In this document: one piece after another, positions 53,822 to 63,494 of the stretch
How positions within the stretch are numbered: position 1 is the first letter of the stretch
Layout: every line of letters begins with the position of its first letter
Source of the DNA: JABRWC01 sp039961675
Lineage (GTDB): Bacteria > Planctomycetota > Phycisphaerae > UBA1845 > Fen-1342
Length of the DNA stretch: 64,000 nt
Reading direction: 5' to 3'
Assembly (NCBI GenBank): GCA_039961675.1
Contig: JABRWC010000007.1
Location: 1-64,000, forward strand
Made by a program: the position numbers and the translations under genes
Notes under the pieces: generated by a model
Seen by the model: only the letters and a program-made list of their open reading frames with translations
Databases searched by the model: none
What the model was told of the DNA's origin: nothing

Positions 53822-55372
53822 CTACAAGTCATGCCCCGCGTAACTGAGATTGAAGCTCTTGTTGCACACCGGAAAATCCGAAATCGCCACGCCGCGCAGC
53901 GCCAGCGCCAGTCCGAACCAGTTGTGAATCGAAGGGTCCTTGACCTTGACGAACGCGAGCCTGCCCGTGTCGTCCGTAAGCGCCACGTGCATCGCTTCTC
54001 CGCGCCACGTCTCGCACACGCCCAGGGCCATCGAATCGGGACGCAGCGAACCGAGCGGCTCGAACGTGGCGCCGGCCGGCTCGCGGCCGACCAGCTCGAG
54101 CAGGAACTCCAACGAACGCTGCACCTCCAGCCACCGCACGACGGCGCGAGCGTACACGTCGCCGGTCGATTCGATCGCGATCGGGATGTGGCTGAACTGG
54201 AACACCCCGTGCGGGTGGTCGCAGCGCACGTCGCGCCGGCAGCCGCAGGCGCGAGCCGCGGGGCCGACCATTCCGATCTCTTCCGCCTGCTCCTCGCTCA
54301 CGACCCCGGTCCCTTCGAAGCGCGCCAGGACCGATGACTGTGAGAACATGAGTTCAAGCACTTCGAGCGTCTCGCGCTGTAGGCTCTCCAGCCGCCTGCG
54401 CATGCGCTCCGCCGCGTCGCGCGAGACGTCGAACCGGACCCCGCCCGGCCGGAGCAGATTGCGGCCGAACCGGTTGCCGCAGATTTCGAGCGTCAGGTTC
54501 AGGTACTCGCCGCGCAGCCGGCCCAGGTACGCCGACGCCGGCAGGAACGCCACATCGGTGCACAGCGCGCCGAGGTCGCCGACGTGGTTCGCGAGGCGCT
54601 CCAGCTCCAGGGCAATTCCGCGGATCGATGCCGCGTGCAGCCCGATCCGCGCACCGGCCAGTGCTTCGAGCGCCGTGCAATACGCCAGCCCGTGCCCGAT
54701 GGATGCGTCGCCGGCGATCGTCTCGGCGACGATCGCCGAGCGCGTCGCGTTGGGATGCAGCAGCAACGGCTCGACACCGCGGCGCTGATAGCCCAGCACG
54801 ATCTCCAGGTGCAGCACTTCCTCGCCGTGACACTGGAAGCGGAAATGCCCCGGCTCGATGATCCCCGCGTGAACGGGACCGACTGCGACCTCGTGGACCT
54901 CCTCGCCTTCGACGCGATAGAACGGATAGTCGCCGGGGATCGGCCGCTCGGCGTCGAACAGTCCCCACGGCGCCGGCGTGCCGTCGTCCGTCCCGTGGTA
55001 TCGCAGCGGCTTGAGCCACGGATGACCGAGCGGACAAACGCCGTACTGCTCGGCGATCTCACGCTCGAAGGCCTGCGCCGCCGGCCAGTGGGCGGCAACG
55101 GACGGATACGCGAGCGCGGTTGCGCCGCTTCCCGCGCCGCGAACCACGTCGGCCGCGCAGACCTCGAACCGACTGGCGGCGTCGAGCGCCAGAATGGCGT
55201 AGAGACGCACGCCGCCGTCCGGAAGCCGACGGCCGAACAGGTTCGCCAGGCGTCCGCCGCGCGCGCGCCCCGCGACCACGTGGCGCGCGAAGTCGTCCGC
55301 GGGCACGAGGGGGACCGCCGCAGTCGCCACGCATTGTCCCTGTCGCAACGGCAGCCACGCTTTCGCGCTCAC
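53822..55372 (-). CDS. HyfG/NuoCD-like large subunit without NiFe ligands
   Basis: 516 residues. N-terminal NuoC-like domain (about 20-130; FEREIAEQYGVCPLGHPWLKPL) and NuoD/large-subunit domain (about 155-516; VGPVHAGIIEPGHFRF, LHLEIVLGYQRRGVE). Where [NiFe] enzymes have CxxC at L1, this has ETIAGDASIGHG (217-228). At the C-terminus it has DFPVCNKSFNLSYAGHDL in place of DPCxxC. So no NiFe centre can form. This is the trait of energy-converting-hydrogenase-related (Ehr) complexes. GTG 55372 overlaps the HyfF stop by 4 bases. Confidence 0.87.
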   Translation of the reverse strand: MSAKAWLPLRQGQCVATAAVPLVPADDFARHVVAGRARGGRLANLFGRRLPDGGVRLYAILALDAASRFEVCAADVVRGAGSGATALAYPSVAAHWPAAQAFEREIAEQYGVCPLGHPWLKPLRYHGTDDGTPAPWGLFDAERPIPGDYPFYRVEGEEVHEVAVGPVHAGIIEPGHFRFQCHGEEVLHLEIVLGYQRRGVEPLLLHPNATRSAIVAETIAGDASIGHGLAYCTALEALAGARIGLHAASIRGIALELERLANHVGDLGALCTDVAFLPASAYLGRLRGEYLNLTLEICGNRFGRNLLRPGGVRFDVSRDAAERMRRRLESLQRETLEVLELMFSQSSVLARFEGTGVVSEEQAEEIGMVGPAARACGCRRDVRCDHPHGVFQFSHIPIAIESTGDVYARAVVRWLEVQRSLEFLLELVGREPAGATFEPLGSLRPDSMALGVCETWRGEAMHVALTDDTGRLAFVKVKDPSIHNWFGLALALRGVAISDFPVCNKSFNLSYAGHDL

Positions 55373-56859
55373 GGCCGCACCTCCGCCTTGGCTGCAAGGG
55401 CGACGTGCTGCGGGACAGGGTTCGACAGCGCGTCGGCCGCGCGAACCAGCGCGTCTCGGACGCCCGCCGGTTGGTATGCACCCAGCCCGAAGCCGAGCGC
55501 CAGCAGCGCCGCCGCGGCGCCGAGCATCGTGTGCCGCCGCCAGCGCTCGGGCGGCGACTCCGCCGGCGGCGAGGCTTTCTCGGGCGGGTCTCCGAACACC
55601 ATCGGCAGCATCGCGGTCATGACGCCCACGAACACGACCGCCAGCGTCAGGACGAACAGCCCCAGGGCCCACCAGCGGCCATGTTGCGCGGCGGCCAACA
55701 CGATCCCCAGCTCGCTGAAAAACATGCCGAACGGCGGCAGGCCGCACGTGGCGCACAGCGCCGCCAGGAGCAGGACGCCTGCGAGCGGGCTGCGCGTCAG
55801 CAACCCGCGCACGTCGTCGATCTCGTTGGTCTGAAACAGCCGCCAGATGAAGCCCGCCAGGAAGAACGTGGCGCCCTTGTTCAGCATGTTGTGCATTGCG
55901 TGCAGCATGCTGGCGTAGCTGCCGGCGGCGCCCAGGCCGACGCCGATCACGAGCACGCCCATATGCTCCACGCTCGTATACGCCAGGAGCCGCCGGTAGT
56001 CGTTGTTGCCCACGACGAACACCGCCGCCGTCGCGATCGACAGCAGCCCGAACACGATCAGCCACGAGCCGGCGAACGCGCCCAGTCCTGCGGCGGAACA
56101 CACCTGGAACATGCGCAAGATGCCGGCGAACGCGCCCAACGTCACGCCGCCGGCGAACAGCGCGGCGATCGGCGGCGGCGCCTCGCCGTAGGCGTCGGGT
56201 TTCCAACTGTGCAGCGGCGCCAGCCCCATTTTGGTTCCGAAGCCGATCAGTGCCAGCAGGAAGCCCACGCGCAGCCAAACGGGATCGAGGTTCGCGGCGT
56301 GCAGGGCCAGGGTCGCCACGGTGAGCTCGACGGTATCGCTGTCGCGTGTGGCGGCGATGGCGACGCAGAAGATGCCCAGCAGCGCCAGCGCCACGCCGAC
56401 CGAGTTCATCAGCAGGAATTTCCACGTCGCCTCCAGCGCCCGCGCGCCGAGGCGGAAGTAGATCAGCGGGGTGGCCGCCAGCGACGCCGTTTCCAGCGCG
56501 ACCCACAGCAGGCCGAGATGCTGGCTCATGCACAGGGCGCTGAGCGCGGCCAGCAGTGCGAGAATGCACGCCAGGAACACGCGCTGCGAGACGAGGCGTT
56601 TGCGGTGGTAGCCGATGAAGTAGACCGACGTGGCGGCAAACAGCACGCTGATGAGCGTGAGAAACAGGTGACCGACGGGATCCAGTCCGACCAGGCCTGA
56701 CGTCGGCGGCGCGTCCGTCTCGAGCCATGACCACGCGGTCACCGTCAGGTGCGCCAGGGCGCCCGTCACCATCGCCGCCAGGCGTAAGGGCGACGTTGGC
56801 AGCACAAGGCAGAGAGCGCCGAAGGCGAGCGGCACGAGGACGAGCAGCAGCAGCGTCAC
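55369..56859 (-). CDS. HyfF-like (NuoN/NuoM-type) membrane subunit
   Basis: About 496 residues, some 14 membrane helices. Antiporter-like motifs: FGTKMGLAPLHSWKPDAYGEAPPPIAAL, RRLLAYTSVEHMGVLVIG, HAMHNMLNKGATFFLAGF. It would move protons (or Na+) in the membrane arm. GTG 56859 is preferred: AAGGA lies 8 bases before it and it follows the HyfE stop by one base. ATG 56880 overlaps HyfE by 20 bases and has no site. Confidence 0.88.
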   Translation of the reverse strand: MTLLLLVLVPLAFGALCLVLPTSPLRLAAMVTGALAHLTVTAWSWLETDAPPTSGLVGLDPVGHLFLTLISVLFAATSVYFIGYHRKRLVSQRVFLACILALLAALSALCMSQHLGLLWVALETASLAATPLIYFRLGARALEATWKFLLMNSVGVALALLGIFCVAIAATRDSDTVELTVATLALHAANLDPVWLRVGFLLALIGFGTKMGLAPLHSWKPDAYGEAPPPIAALFAGGVTLGAFAGILRMFQVCSAAGLGAFAGSWLIVFGLLSIATAAVFVVGNNDYRRLLAYTSVEHMGVLVIGVGLGAAGSYASMLHAMHNMLNKGATFFLAGFIWRLFQTNEIDDVRGLLTRSPLAGVLLLAALCATCGLPPFGMFFSELGIVLAAAQHGRWWALGLFVLTLAVVFVGVMTAMLPMVFGDPPEKASPPAESPPERWRRHTMLGAAAALLALGFGLGAYQPAGVRDALVRAADALSNPVPQHVALAAKAEVRP

Positions 56860-56860
56860 G

Positions 56861-57523
56861 TCAGGATTCCTTGAGCGCATCCAGCAGGTGCGTGTCCATG
56901 TGGTCGAACTCGCGGCGGATGTGGTAGACGACGATCGCCATGATGAAGACGCCGACGAACAGGTCGAGCAGGATTCCCAGCTCCAACAGCAGCGGCGTCT
57001 GCTTCAGCAGCAGCAGGCCGAGGATGAACACGCCGTTCTCCAGTACCAGGAAGCCCAGCACCTGCGTGATGGCCTTCAGGCGGCTGACGAGCGTGAGCAG
57101 CCCGAGCGACAGCGTGGACAAGGCGACGGGCACGATCAGCCTTGAAGCCGGCTCGGTGGGCAGCGGCAGGCGCGTGGCGACAGCGAAGCTCCCGATCACC
57201 AGCAGCGCGCCGATGAACACCGAGGCCGTGAAGCCGATGAACGGCTCGATCTCGCGGTGGACCTCGCCGGTGCGGATGAGGCGGGAGAGGATGTACGGAA
57301 TCAGGATCACCTTCAGCGCCAGCGTGCCGCCGGCGATGAGGAACCCGTGCATGCCCGGAACTTCGCCGTGCATCGACTCCTCCGCCAGCGGCAGGAACGC
57401 CAGCAGCAGGCTCTGGAGCGCGAAGAAGCGCACCAGCGTCGCCAGCCGGCTGACGGCCAGCATTCCGAGACCCAGCAGCGTCACCAGCACCAGGGCGGCG
57501 TCGATTGCGGTTTGGGGACTCAT
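56861..57523 (-). CDS. HyfE-like membrane subunit
   Basis: 220 residues, six to seven helices, NuoK-related at the C-terminal half (QVLGFLVLENGVFILGLLLL, VGVFIMAIVVYHIRREFDH). HyfE is the small membrane protein of Hyf/Ehr-type complexes. Start ATG 57523 overlaps the HyfC stop by 4 bases. It ends one base before the preferred HyfF start. Confidence 0.87.
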   Translation of the reverse strand: MSPQTAIDAALVLVTLLGLGMLAVSRLATLVRFFALQSLLLAFLPLAEESMHGEVPGMHGFLIAGGTLALKVILIPYILSRLIRTGEVHREIEPFIGFTASVFIGALLVIGSFAVATRLPLPTEPASRLIVPVALSTLSLGLLTLVSRLKAITQVLGFLVLENGVFILGLLLLKQTPLLLELGILLDLFVGVFIMAIVVYHIRREFDHMDTHLLDALKES

Positions 57524-58455
57524 GCGGCGCTCCGCGTGAGGGTGAGAACGGCGGCCAGCGACGCCAGCACCGTCGCTCCGGCGAGCATCAGCGGGACGCG
57601 GTTAAGCCGCAGCCGCGCCATCGAGGACTCGACGACGCCGACGATCCCGGCGAGCGCGGCGAGCTCCACGAGCCGCATGGGCGCATCGACCCACGCCGGC
57701 CAGCCGGTGTGCGGCAGCGCGGCGTGCACCAGGATCGAGCCGAGCAGCAGGAACTTGAGCGCCGCGCCGTACAGGATGAACGCGAAGTCCGGGCCGCTGT
57801 GATCGAGCACCATCACCTCGTGGATCATGGTCAGTTCGAGGTGCGTCGCCGGGTCGTCCACCGGTACGCGGCACGTTTCGGTGAGCAGCACGATCAGCAG
57901 CGCGCCGACGACCAGCAGCATCGCCGGACCGATGGTGCTCCACGGCCCGGCGAGCTGCGGCCCGAGCATCTCGCTGAGCTGAAGACTTCTGGTCGCGATC
58001 GCCATCACGATGAACGACAGGAACAACGCCGGCTCCGACATCGTGCCAAACGTCGCCTCGCGCGACGCGCCCATGCCCTCGAAACTGCTGCCCGTGTCGA
58101 GCGCCGCCAGCACCGCGAACATCCGCCCCAGCGCCAGCAGGTACGCGACCAGGATCACGTCGCCGGCGAATCCCAGCAGCGCGCCCGGCGTGAGAATGGG
58201 AATCAGCGTCGCCGCCGTCAGCAACGCCGCCAGGTTCACGATCGGCCCGGCCCGGAACACCCAGGTCGTCGTGCGGCTGTACACGACTCCCTTTCGCAGC
58301 AGCTTGTACAGGTCGTAGTACGGCTGAAGCCACGGCGGACCGACGCGCCCGGCGAACCAGGCCTTGGTCTTGGCGATGATGCTCAGTAGCAGCGGCGGAA
58401 GCGCCAGCACGACGACCGCCTCTGGCACGGCGGCGAGTGCGCGCAGCACGCTCAT
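57520..58455 (-). CDS. HyfC/NuoH-like membrane subunit
   Basis: 311 residues, about eight helices; joins the membrane arm to the peripheral arm. Typical NuoH-family loops: AGRVGPPWLQPYYDLYKLL, ALDTGSSFEGMGASREATFG, TEPCR-like TETCRVPVDDPATHLELTM and HEVMVLDHSGPD. ATG 58455 overlaps the upstream HyfB-like stop by 4 bases. Confidence 0.9.
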   Translation of the reverse strand: MSVLRALAAVPEAVVVLALPPLLLSIIAKTKAWFAGRVGPPWLQPYYDLYKLLRKGVVYSRTTTWVFRAGPIVNLAALLTAATLIPILTPGALLGFAGDVILVAYLLALGRMFAVLAALDTGSSFEGMGASREATFGTMSEPALFLSFIVMAIATRSLQLSEMLGPQLAGPWSTIGPAMLLVVGALLIVLLTETCRVPVDDPATHLELTMIHEVMVLDHSGPDFAFILYGAALKFLLLGSILVHAALPHTGWPAWVDAPMRLVELAALAGIVGVVESSMARLRLNRVPLMLAGATVLASLAAVLTLTRSAA

Positions 58456-60614
58456 GGCGTCACTCCGTTCGGCGCGCCGGTCGCCGGCGCTTCGACGGCC
58501 GGCGGGCCGGGCGATTCGAGGGACTCGACGGCGAACACGGCGAGCAGCGTCAGCACGAGGAACGCGAGATACACGTGTACGCTCCCGCGCCGCAAGGCGC
58601 GCAGCACTCCACCCGCGATCACGCGCAGCGGGCCGATGCGCTCGCCCGCGTTCCCGCGCGGCGCTTCGAGCGCCGGCCGGCCGGCCCACGACACCGTCCG
58701 CACCATGCGGAAACATCGATCAATGCCCCGAAACAGCGGCGCAAAGACATCGTGCTCCGCCAAGTCGGGCGTGTGCGTTTCCAGCTCGGCGTGCGCGGGA
58801 AACGAGCCCGCGGGCGCCACGGTTCGTCGTCCCGGCCACAACAACTGCCGGAAGCTGAGGATCAGCGGCCATGCGAACGATGACGCGGTGTATTGCATGC
58901 GTGCGCTCGGCAGCGCGAAGCCGCAGCCCCACGTCGCGACGGACGGCCCCACGCCGCCCACGGACCGCAGCGCGGCGCGGCGGAGCAACGCGACCACAAG
59001 CATCGCCCCCATAAGCGCCGCCGCCAACGCCGACAGCCGGCCCGCGGGCGCGAGGATCGGCCGCATCGAACTTGCGCACTCCGCGGCGGACAGGCCAGCC
59101 ACTGCGCCGATGCCGCCCGCTGTCAGCGGGACAAATGCCCCCGGCACAATGCCGATCGCCACGCACAACAGCGCCGGAACGGTCATGCCCGCACGCATGA
59201 GCGCCGGCGTGCGCTCAGCGCGGAGCCCCGCCTCGCGCAGCTCGCCGAGAAACACCACGCCGAACACCTTCGCGAAGCAGGCCAGCGCCAGCCCGCCCAT
59301 CAGCGCCAGCGACAGCGCCCCCAGTGCGGCGACGCCGGCGGTTGTCGTTCCGGCGTGCAGCGCGCCGCCGAACAGCGCCCCGTACGTGAGCCACTCGCTC
59401 ACGAAGCCGTTCAACGGCGGCAGCCCGCAGATCGAGACCGCCGCAAGCAGGAACAGGGCCGCGTTGATCGGCGTGCGTTTCGCCAGCCCGCCGAGCCGCT
59501 CGATATCCCCTGTGCCGGTTCCGTGGATCACCGCGCCGGCCGAGAGGAACAGCAGTCCCTTGAACAGCGCATGGTTCAACACGTGCAGCAGCGCTCCGCC
59601 GTAACCCAGCGCGGTGAGCGCAGGCTGGTCCAGGCTCTGCCCCAGCATTCCCATGCCGACGCCCAGGCCGATGATTCCGATGTTCTCAACGCTGTGGTAC
59701 GCGAGCAGCCGCTTGATCTCATGTTGCGCGAGGGCGTACAGGACGCCCAGCACGCCGCTGGCCATGCCGAAGGCGAGCATCAGCACGGCACAGCCCGGAG
59801 GCAGCGCCGGCAGCCAGCTCAGCAGGCGCAGCAGGCCGTAGATGCCGATCTTGATGACCGCGCCGGAAAGCAGCGCCGAAACGGGGGCCGGGGCCGCGGG
59901 GTGCGCGACAGGCAGCCAGACGTGCATGGGCATGAAGCCGGCCTTGGTGCCGAAACCGATCAGACCGAGCACGAAGAGCGTCACGCACGTTGCGGGGCCG
60001 CTGTTGTGCGCGGCGGCGGCGAAGTCGCGAAAGTCGATGGTGCCGGCCGCGGCGGACAGCGTTGCGAACAGCGGCACGACGAACAGCGCCGTCGCCAAGT
60101 GGTTCGCGACGAGGTACGTCCACGCCGCCCGGCGGACGTCCGGACGGCCGTGATGGAACAGCACCAGGAAGTACGCCGAGAGCATCACCGCTTCCCAACC
60201 GACGAGGAACAGCGCCGCGTCCGCCGCAGTGACGATGAGAATCAAAGCGCCCAGAAGCACGCACAACAGCGCTCCCAGTGCCGCGACGGGGCCGTGGCCG
60301 ATCTCGGCTTGCAGGTAGGACCAGGCGTACGGCGCGACCGCCAGGCCGAGGATTCCGAACGCGCCCAGGAACCACGCCGACAGACTGTCCAGCGCCAGCC
60401 GCGCCGTCCCCAGCGGCAGCGGCCAGTCCAGTGTGATCGGCGCGACGAGCGTGCCTTCGGTCAGCCGCAGCGTCGCAGCGCCGATGCACAGCACCGACGC
60501 AACGCCGACCGCCAGAAGCGCAGCCGCCAGGCCGGCGCGCGGCGCGCGGCCCAGCACTGCGGCGAGCGCCGCGCCGCACCCCAGCACCGCCAGGCTGGCG
60601 AGAATCGCGCTCAC
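58452..60614 (-). CDS. HyfB/NuoL-like proton-channel subunit, copy 2
   Basis: 720 residues, about 14-16 helices. Antiporter core: GFGTKAGFMPMHVWLPVAHP, SALLSGAVIKIGIYGLLRLL, LLAYHSVENIGIIGLGVGMG, HVLNHALFKGLLFLSAGAV. The C-terminus (about 590-720) has a long cytosolic or lateral extension before a final helix. It is closely similar to copy 1 just upstream, with conserved motifs at the same spacing. GTG 60614 overlaps the copy 1 stop by 4 bases. Confidence 0.9.
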   Translation of the reverse strand: MSAILASLAVLGCGAALAAVLGRAPRAGLAAALLAVGVASVLCIGAATLRLTEGTLVAPITLDWPLPLGTARLALDSLSAWFLGAFGILGLAVAPYAWSYLQAEIGHGPVAALGALLCVLLGALILIVTAADAALFLVGWEAVMLSAYFLVLFHHGRPDVRRAAWTYLVANHLATALFVVPLFATLSAAAGTIDFRDFAAAAHNSGPATCVTLFVLGLIGFGTKAGFMPMHVWLPVAHPAAPAPVSALLSGAVIKIGIYGLLRLLSWLPALPPGCAVLMLAFGMASGVLGVLYALAQHEIKRLLAYHSVENIGIIGLGVGMGMLGQSLDQPALTALGYGGALLHVLNHALFKGLLFLSAGAVIHGTGTGDIERLGGLAKRTPINAALFLLAAVSICGLPPLNGFVSEWLTYGALFGGALHAGTTTAGVAALGALSLALMGGLALACFAKVFGVVFLGELREAGLRAERTPALMRAGMTVPALLCVAIGIVPGAFVPLTAGGIGAVAGLSAAECASSMRPILAPAGRLSALAAALMGAMLVVALLRRAALRSVGGVGPSVATWGCGFALPSARMQYTASSFAWPLILSFRQLLWPGRRTVAPAGSFPAHAELETHTPDLAEHDVFAPLFRGIDRCFRMVRTVSWAGRPALEAPRGNAGERIGPLRVIAGGVLRALRRGSVHVYLAFLVLTLLAVFAVESLESPGPPAVEAPATGAPNGVTP

Positions 60615-62710
60615 GGCGGTGCAGCGCCTCCAGTCTGCGCCGACAGCGCCGTTTCGTCCGGGTGGATGGCCGCCGCCGGCGCGCTCGCGCCGGTCGTGTC
60701 ATTCGAGAACGGCGACCACCACGCTTCGGCCGCAAAAACGAGCAGCAGCGTCGCGACGATGTACACCAGGTAGAGCTGAATCCGGCCGTGCTGAAGCGGC
60801 CACAGCCGCTCGCACGCCCGCGCGATCAGCCGGAACAGGGTGCGGTAGCCCACCTCGATCGTCGGGTCCACCGCATCGGTCTTGAGTGCGCTCTTTGCGG
60901 CGAAGCAGCCGTGCGGCGGGTCCACCTCGCGTCGGACGCGCAGCAGCGGTCGGGCGGCGAGCGCCAGCTTCCACACCAGTGAAGACCCCGTGTACTGCAT
61001 CCGCGGCGTCGGCGCCGCGTAGCCGCAGGCCCACGTGACCGGCGCCGCGGCCGCAGGCTCGACCCGCGCGAGTCGGCGGCGCAAGGCGACCAGTGCCGCG
61101 ATGACCGCCAGCGCGAGCACGAACACGGCGCTGACCCAGGCGAGCGGCGCGATGACGGCATCCGAGAGCGTACGGTCATCAACGGTTTCTCCAAGCAGCG
61201 GGGCCAGCGGCGCGCGGAGCAGGCCGACGACCAGCGGCGCAGCGATCGCCACGACAACGCAGCCCGCGGCCGGCACGAACATGCCCGCAAGCATCGGCGC
61301 TGGCGTCGGGTGCGCGTGCACACGCTCATCGCGCGGCTCGCCCAGGAACAGCACCGCGAAGAGCTTCACGAACGCCGCCAGCGCCAGCCCGCCGATCAGT
61401 GCCAGCGCAAGCACGCCGAGCAGTGCGAGCGCGGCGACCGGCATGGCGCCCAGGGCGGCGCTGCGGATCAGGCCGCTGTAGATGAGGAACTCACCGGCGA
61501 AGCCGTTCAGCGGCGGCAGCGCGCAGATCGCTGCGCAGCCGAAGGCGAACAGGCCGGCGTTGATCGGATCGCGCCGGGCAAGCCCGCCGAGCCGCTCCAT
61601 GTCCTCGACGCCGGTCCCGTGGAGCACGGCCCCGGCCGACAGGAACAGCAGGCCTTTGAACAGCGAATGGTTCAGCACGTGCAGCAGCGCCCCCCCGAAG
61701 CCCAGCGTGGCCACCACCGGCTGATGCAGGGCGCGCCCGAGCATGCCCAGCCCGATCCCCAACAGGATCACGCCGACGTTCTCGATGCTCGAATAGGCGA
61801 GCATGCGCTTGTACTGGCGCTGTGGAAGCGCGTACAGGATGCCCATCACGCCCGTGACTGCCGCCAGGACGACGACCAAGTATGCGGACGACTCGGCCGG
61901 TGCCGGCAACCAGCACAGCAAGCGGAGGAGGCCGTAGACGCCCATCTTGATCACGACGCCGGACAGCAGCGCGGAGACCGGGCTGGGTGCGACAGGGTGC
62001 GCTTCCGGAAGCCAGACGTGCATGGGCATGATGCCGGCCTTGGTGCCGAAGCCGAGCAGCCCGAGCAGAAACAGTGCCGCGCCGACAAGCGGACCCGCTG
62101 CGGCATGCGCAGTCGGAAACCCGGCGAAGGCGGTCGTCCCAGCCCGCGCCGCCAGCGCGCCGAACAGCGGCAGCACGCCCAACGCGGTCCCCACGTGCGT
62201 CGCCACCAGGTACACCCAGGCACCCCGCCGCGCCTGCGGCTCGCGGTGCCGGAGTCCGACGAGCAGGAATGCCGAAAGGCTCATCGCCTCCCAGCCCACG
62301 AGGAACGGGATGACGTCCGCCGCACAGACCGTCAACACCAGTGCGGCGAGCAGTGCGTTTTGCAGCGCCCCGGCGGCCCAGACCGGCTCGCGTCCCGCCG
62401 CGTCGCGATAGTAGGCCCACGCGTACGGGGCCGCCGCGAGGCTCCCCATGCCGATCAGAAGCAGGAACCACGCCGACAGACCGTCGAGGGCGAGTGCAAT
62501 CGAGCCCAGCGGGAAGCGCCAGGCGGTCTGCACCACGCTGGCCGAAGCCCCGGATAGCAGGGCTTGCAGCGCCAGGCCGCAGCACAGCAGTCCGGCGACG
62601 CCGCCTGCGGCCATGGAAACGCTCAGCGCGGCCCGCGGCCGGCGCGCGAGCGCGACCGAGCCGACGGCTCCCCCAGCCAGGATCAGGAGCACGACGAGCA
62701 CGCCAATCAC
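60611..62710 (-). CDS. HyfB/NuoL-like proton-channel subunit, copy 1
   Basis: 699 residues, HyfB-like. Motifs: GFGTKAGIMPMHVWLPEAHP, SALLSGVVIKMGVYGLLRLL, LAYSSIENVGVILLGIGLGM, HVLNHSLFKGLLFLSAGAVL. GTG 62710 overlaps the EIIA stop by 4 bases. Two HyfB-like genes in a row suggest a tandem duplication or a complex with an extra pumping module. No NADH-binding or formate dehydrogenase subunit is present nearby. Confidence 0.9.
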   Translation of the reverse strand: MIGVLVVLLILAGGAVGSVALARRPRAALSVSMAAGGVAGLLCCGLALQALLSGASASVVQTAWRFPLGSIALALDGLSAWFLLLIGMGSLAAAPYAWAYYRDAAGREPVWAAGALQNALLAALVLTVCAADVIPFLVGWEAMSLSAFLLVGLRHREPQARRGAWVYLVATHVGTALGVLPLFGALAARAGTTAFAGFPTAHAAAGPLVGAALFLLGLLGFGTKAGIMPMHVWLPEAHPVAPSPVSALLSGVVIKMGVYGLLRLLCWLPAPAESSAYLVVVLAAVTGVMGILYALPQRQYKRMLAYSSIENVGVILLGIGLGMLGRALHQPVVATLGFGGALLHVLNHSLFKGLLFLSAGAVLHGTGVEDMERLGGLARRDPINAGLFAFGCAAICALPPLNGFAGEFLIYSGLIRSAALGAMPVAALALLGVLALALIGGLALAAFVKLFAVLFLGEPRDERVHAHPTPAPMLAGMFVPAAGCVVVAIAAPLVVGLLRAPLAPLLGETVDDRTLSDAVIAPLAWVSAVFVLALAVIAALVALRRRLARVEPAAAAPVTWACGYAAPTPRMQYTGSSLVWKLALAARPLLRVRREVDPPHGCFAAKSALKTDAVDPTIEVGYRTLFRLIARACERLWPLQHGRIQLYLVYIVATLLLVFAAEAWWSPFSNDTTGASAPAAAIHPDETALSAQTGGAAPP

Positions 62711-63408
62711 TGCGCGGGACCTCGGGCCTTGTCGGCTTCGACGACGCGGCGCTCGATTTCGGCGGACTTGCGCAAGATGGCCTCAACTTCGGCGCGGCGA
62801 TCGAGCAGGGCGCGAAATTCAGCGTCCTGCAAGGCGAACATGAGGTGGCTGAGCAGCGTCAGGTGCACGTGCACCGTGGTGCTGATGATGACGAACAAGA
62901 TTCCGACCGGTTTGCCGTCCGGCGAACGGTAGTCGATCGGTTGGCGCAGGAACGCGATCGTCACGTACGGCTCGGCCAGGCCGAGCACGATCGGGCCGCG
63001 CGGGTGCGGGATCGCGACGCCGTTGCCGATGCCGGTGGAGCACAGCGCCTCGCGCGCTACGAGCACGCTGTGCAGCTCTTCGCGGTCGATCGAGTCCGGG
63101 AGCGTCAGCCGGGCGCAGACCTCTTTGAGCGCGGAGGCCTTGTCGGTGCAGGGTACGTCGTCCAGCACGCCGCCGCGCGCCAGCGCGTCGGTGAGCAGCA
63201 GTTCGCCGCCGGTGCTTTCGCGCTCGCGAAAGAACTCCGGCGCGACCTTGATGTTGCGCGCCGCGGCCCACTCGAGCAGCTCGACGCGGTTGAGGCGGTA
63301 GCGGTCCTTCACGCGGTAGCTGGGCAGCGTTCCGTTGCGAATCCAGGCGTAGATCTTCTCCTCGGGGACGCTCAGCATGCGGGCCGCGTCCTTGGCCGTC
63401 AGGTCCAT
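62707..63408 (-). CDS. excisionase-type HTH fused to PTS EIIA (Fru/Ntr-like) domain
   Basis: 233 residues. N-terminal MerR/excisionase-like HTH (1-50: MDLTAKDAARMLSVPEEKIY, VKDRYRLNRVELLEW). EIIA-2 domain about 70-225 with phosphorylatable His135 in GNGVAIPHPRGP and the HVHLTLLSHLMFAL segment (180-193). No EIIB or EIIC is in the window, so a regulatory PtsN-like role is likelier than transport. ATG 63408 with GAGGA upstream. Its stop overlaps the first HyfB-like gene, tying it to that operon. Confidence 0.85.
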   Translation of the reverse strand: MDLTAKDAARMLSVPEEKIYAWIRNGTLPSYRVKDRYRLNRVELLEWAAARNIKVAPEFFRERESTGGELLLTDALARGGVLDDVPCTDKASALKEVCARLTLPDSIDREELHSVLVAREALCSTGIGNGVAIPHPRGPIVLGLAEPYVTIAFLRQPIDYRSPDGKPVGILFVIISTTVHVHLTLLSHLMFALQDAEFRALLDRRAEVEAILRKSAEIERRVVEADKARGPAQ

Positions 63409-63494
63409 TTCAGGGTTCCTCGTCCACTCCTTGAATGCACGCCTTCGATCTCGCAAGCTCCGTGCACAGGGAGCAATCGTCCGGTCGTCGTGCC

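Noticed and set aside
53822..55372. Calling the large subunit a [NiFe] hydrogenase
   Set aside because: Both CxxC ligand motifs are absent.
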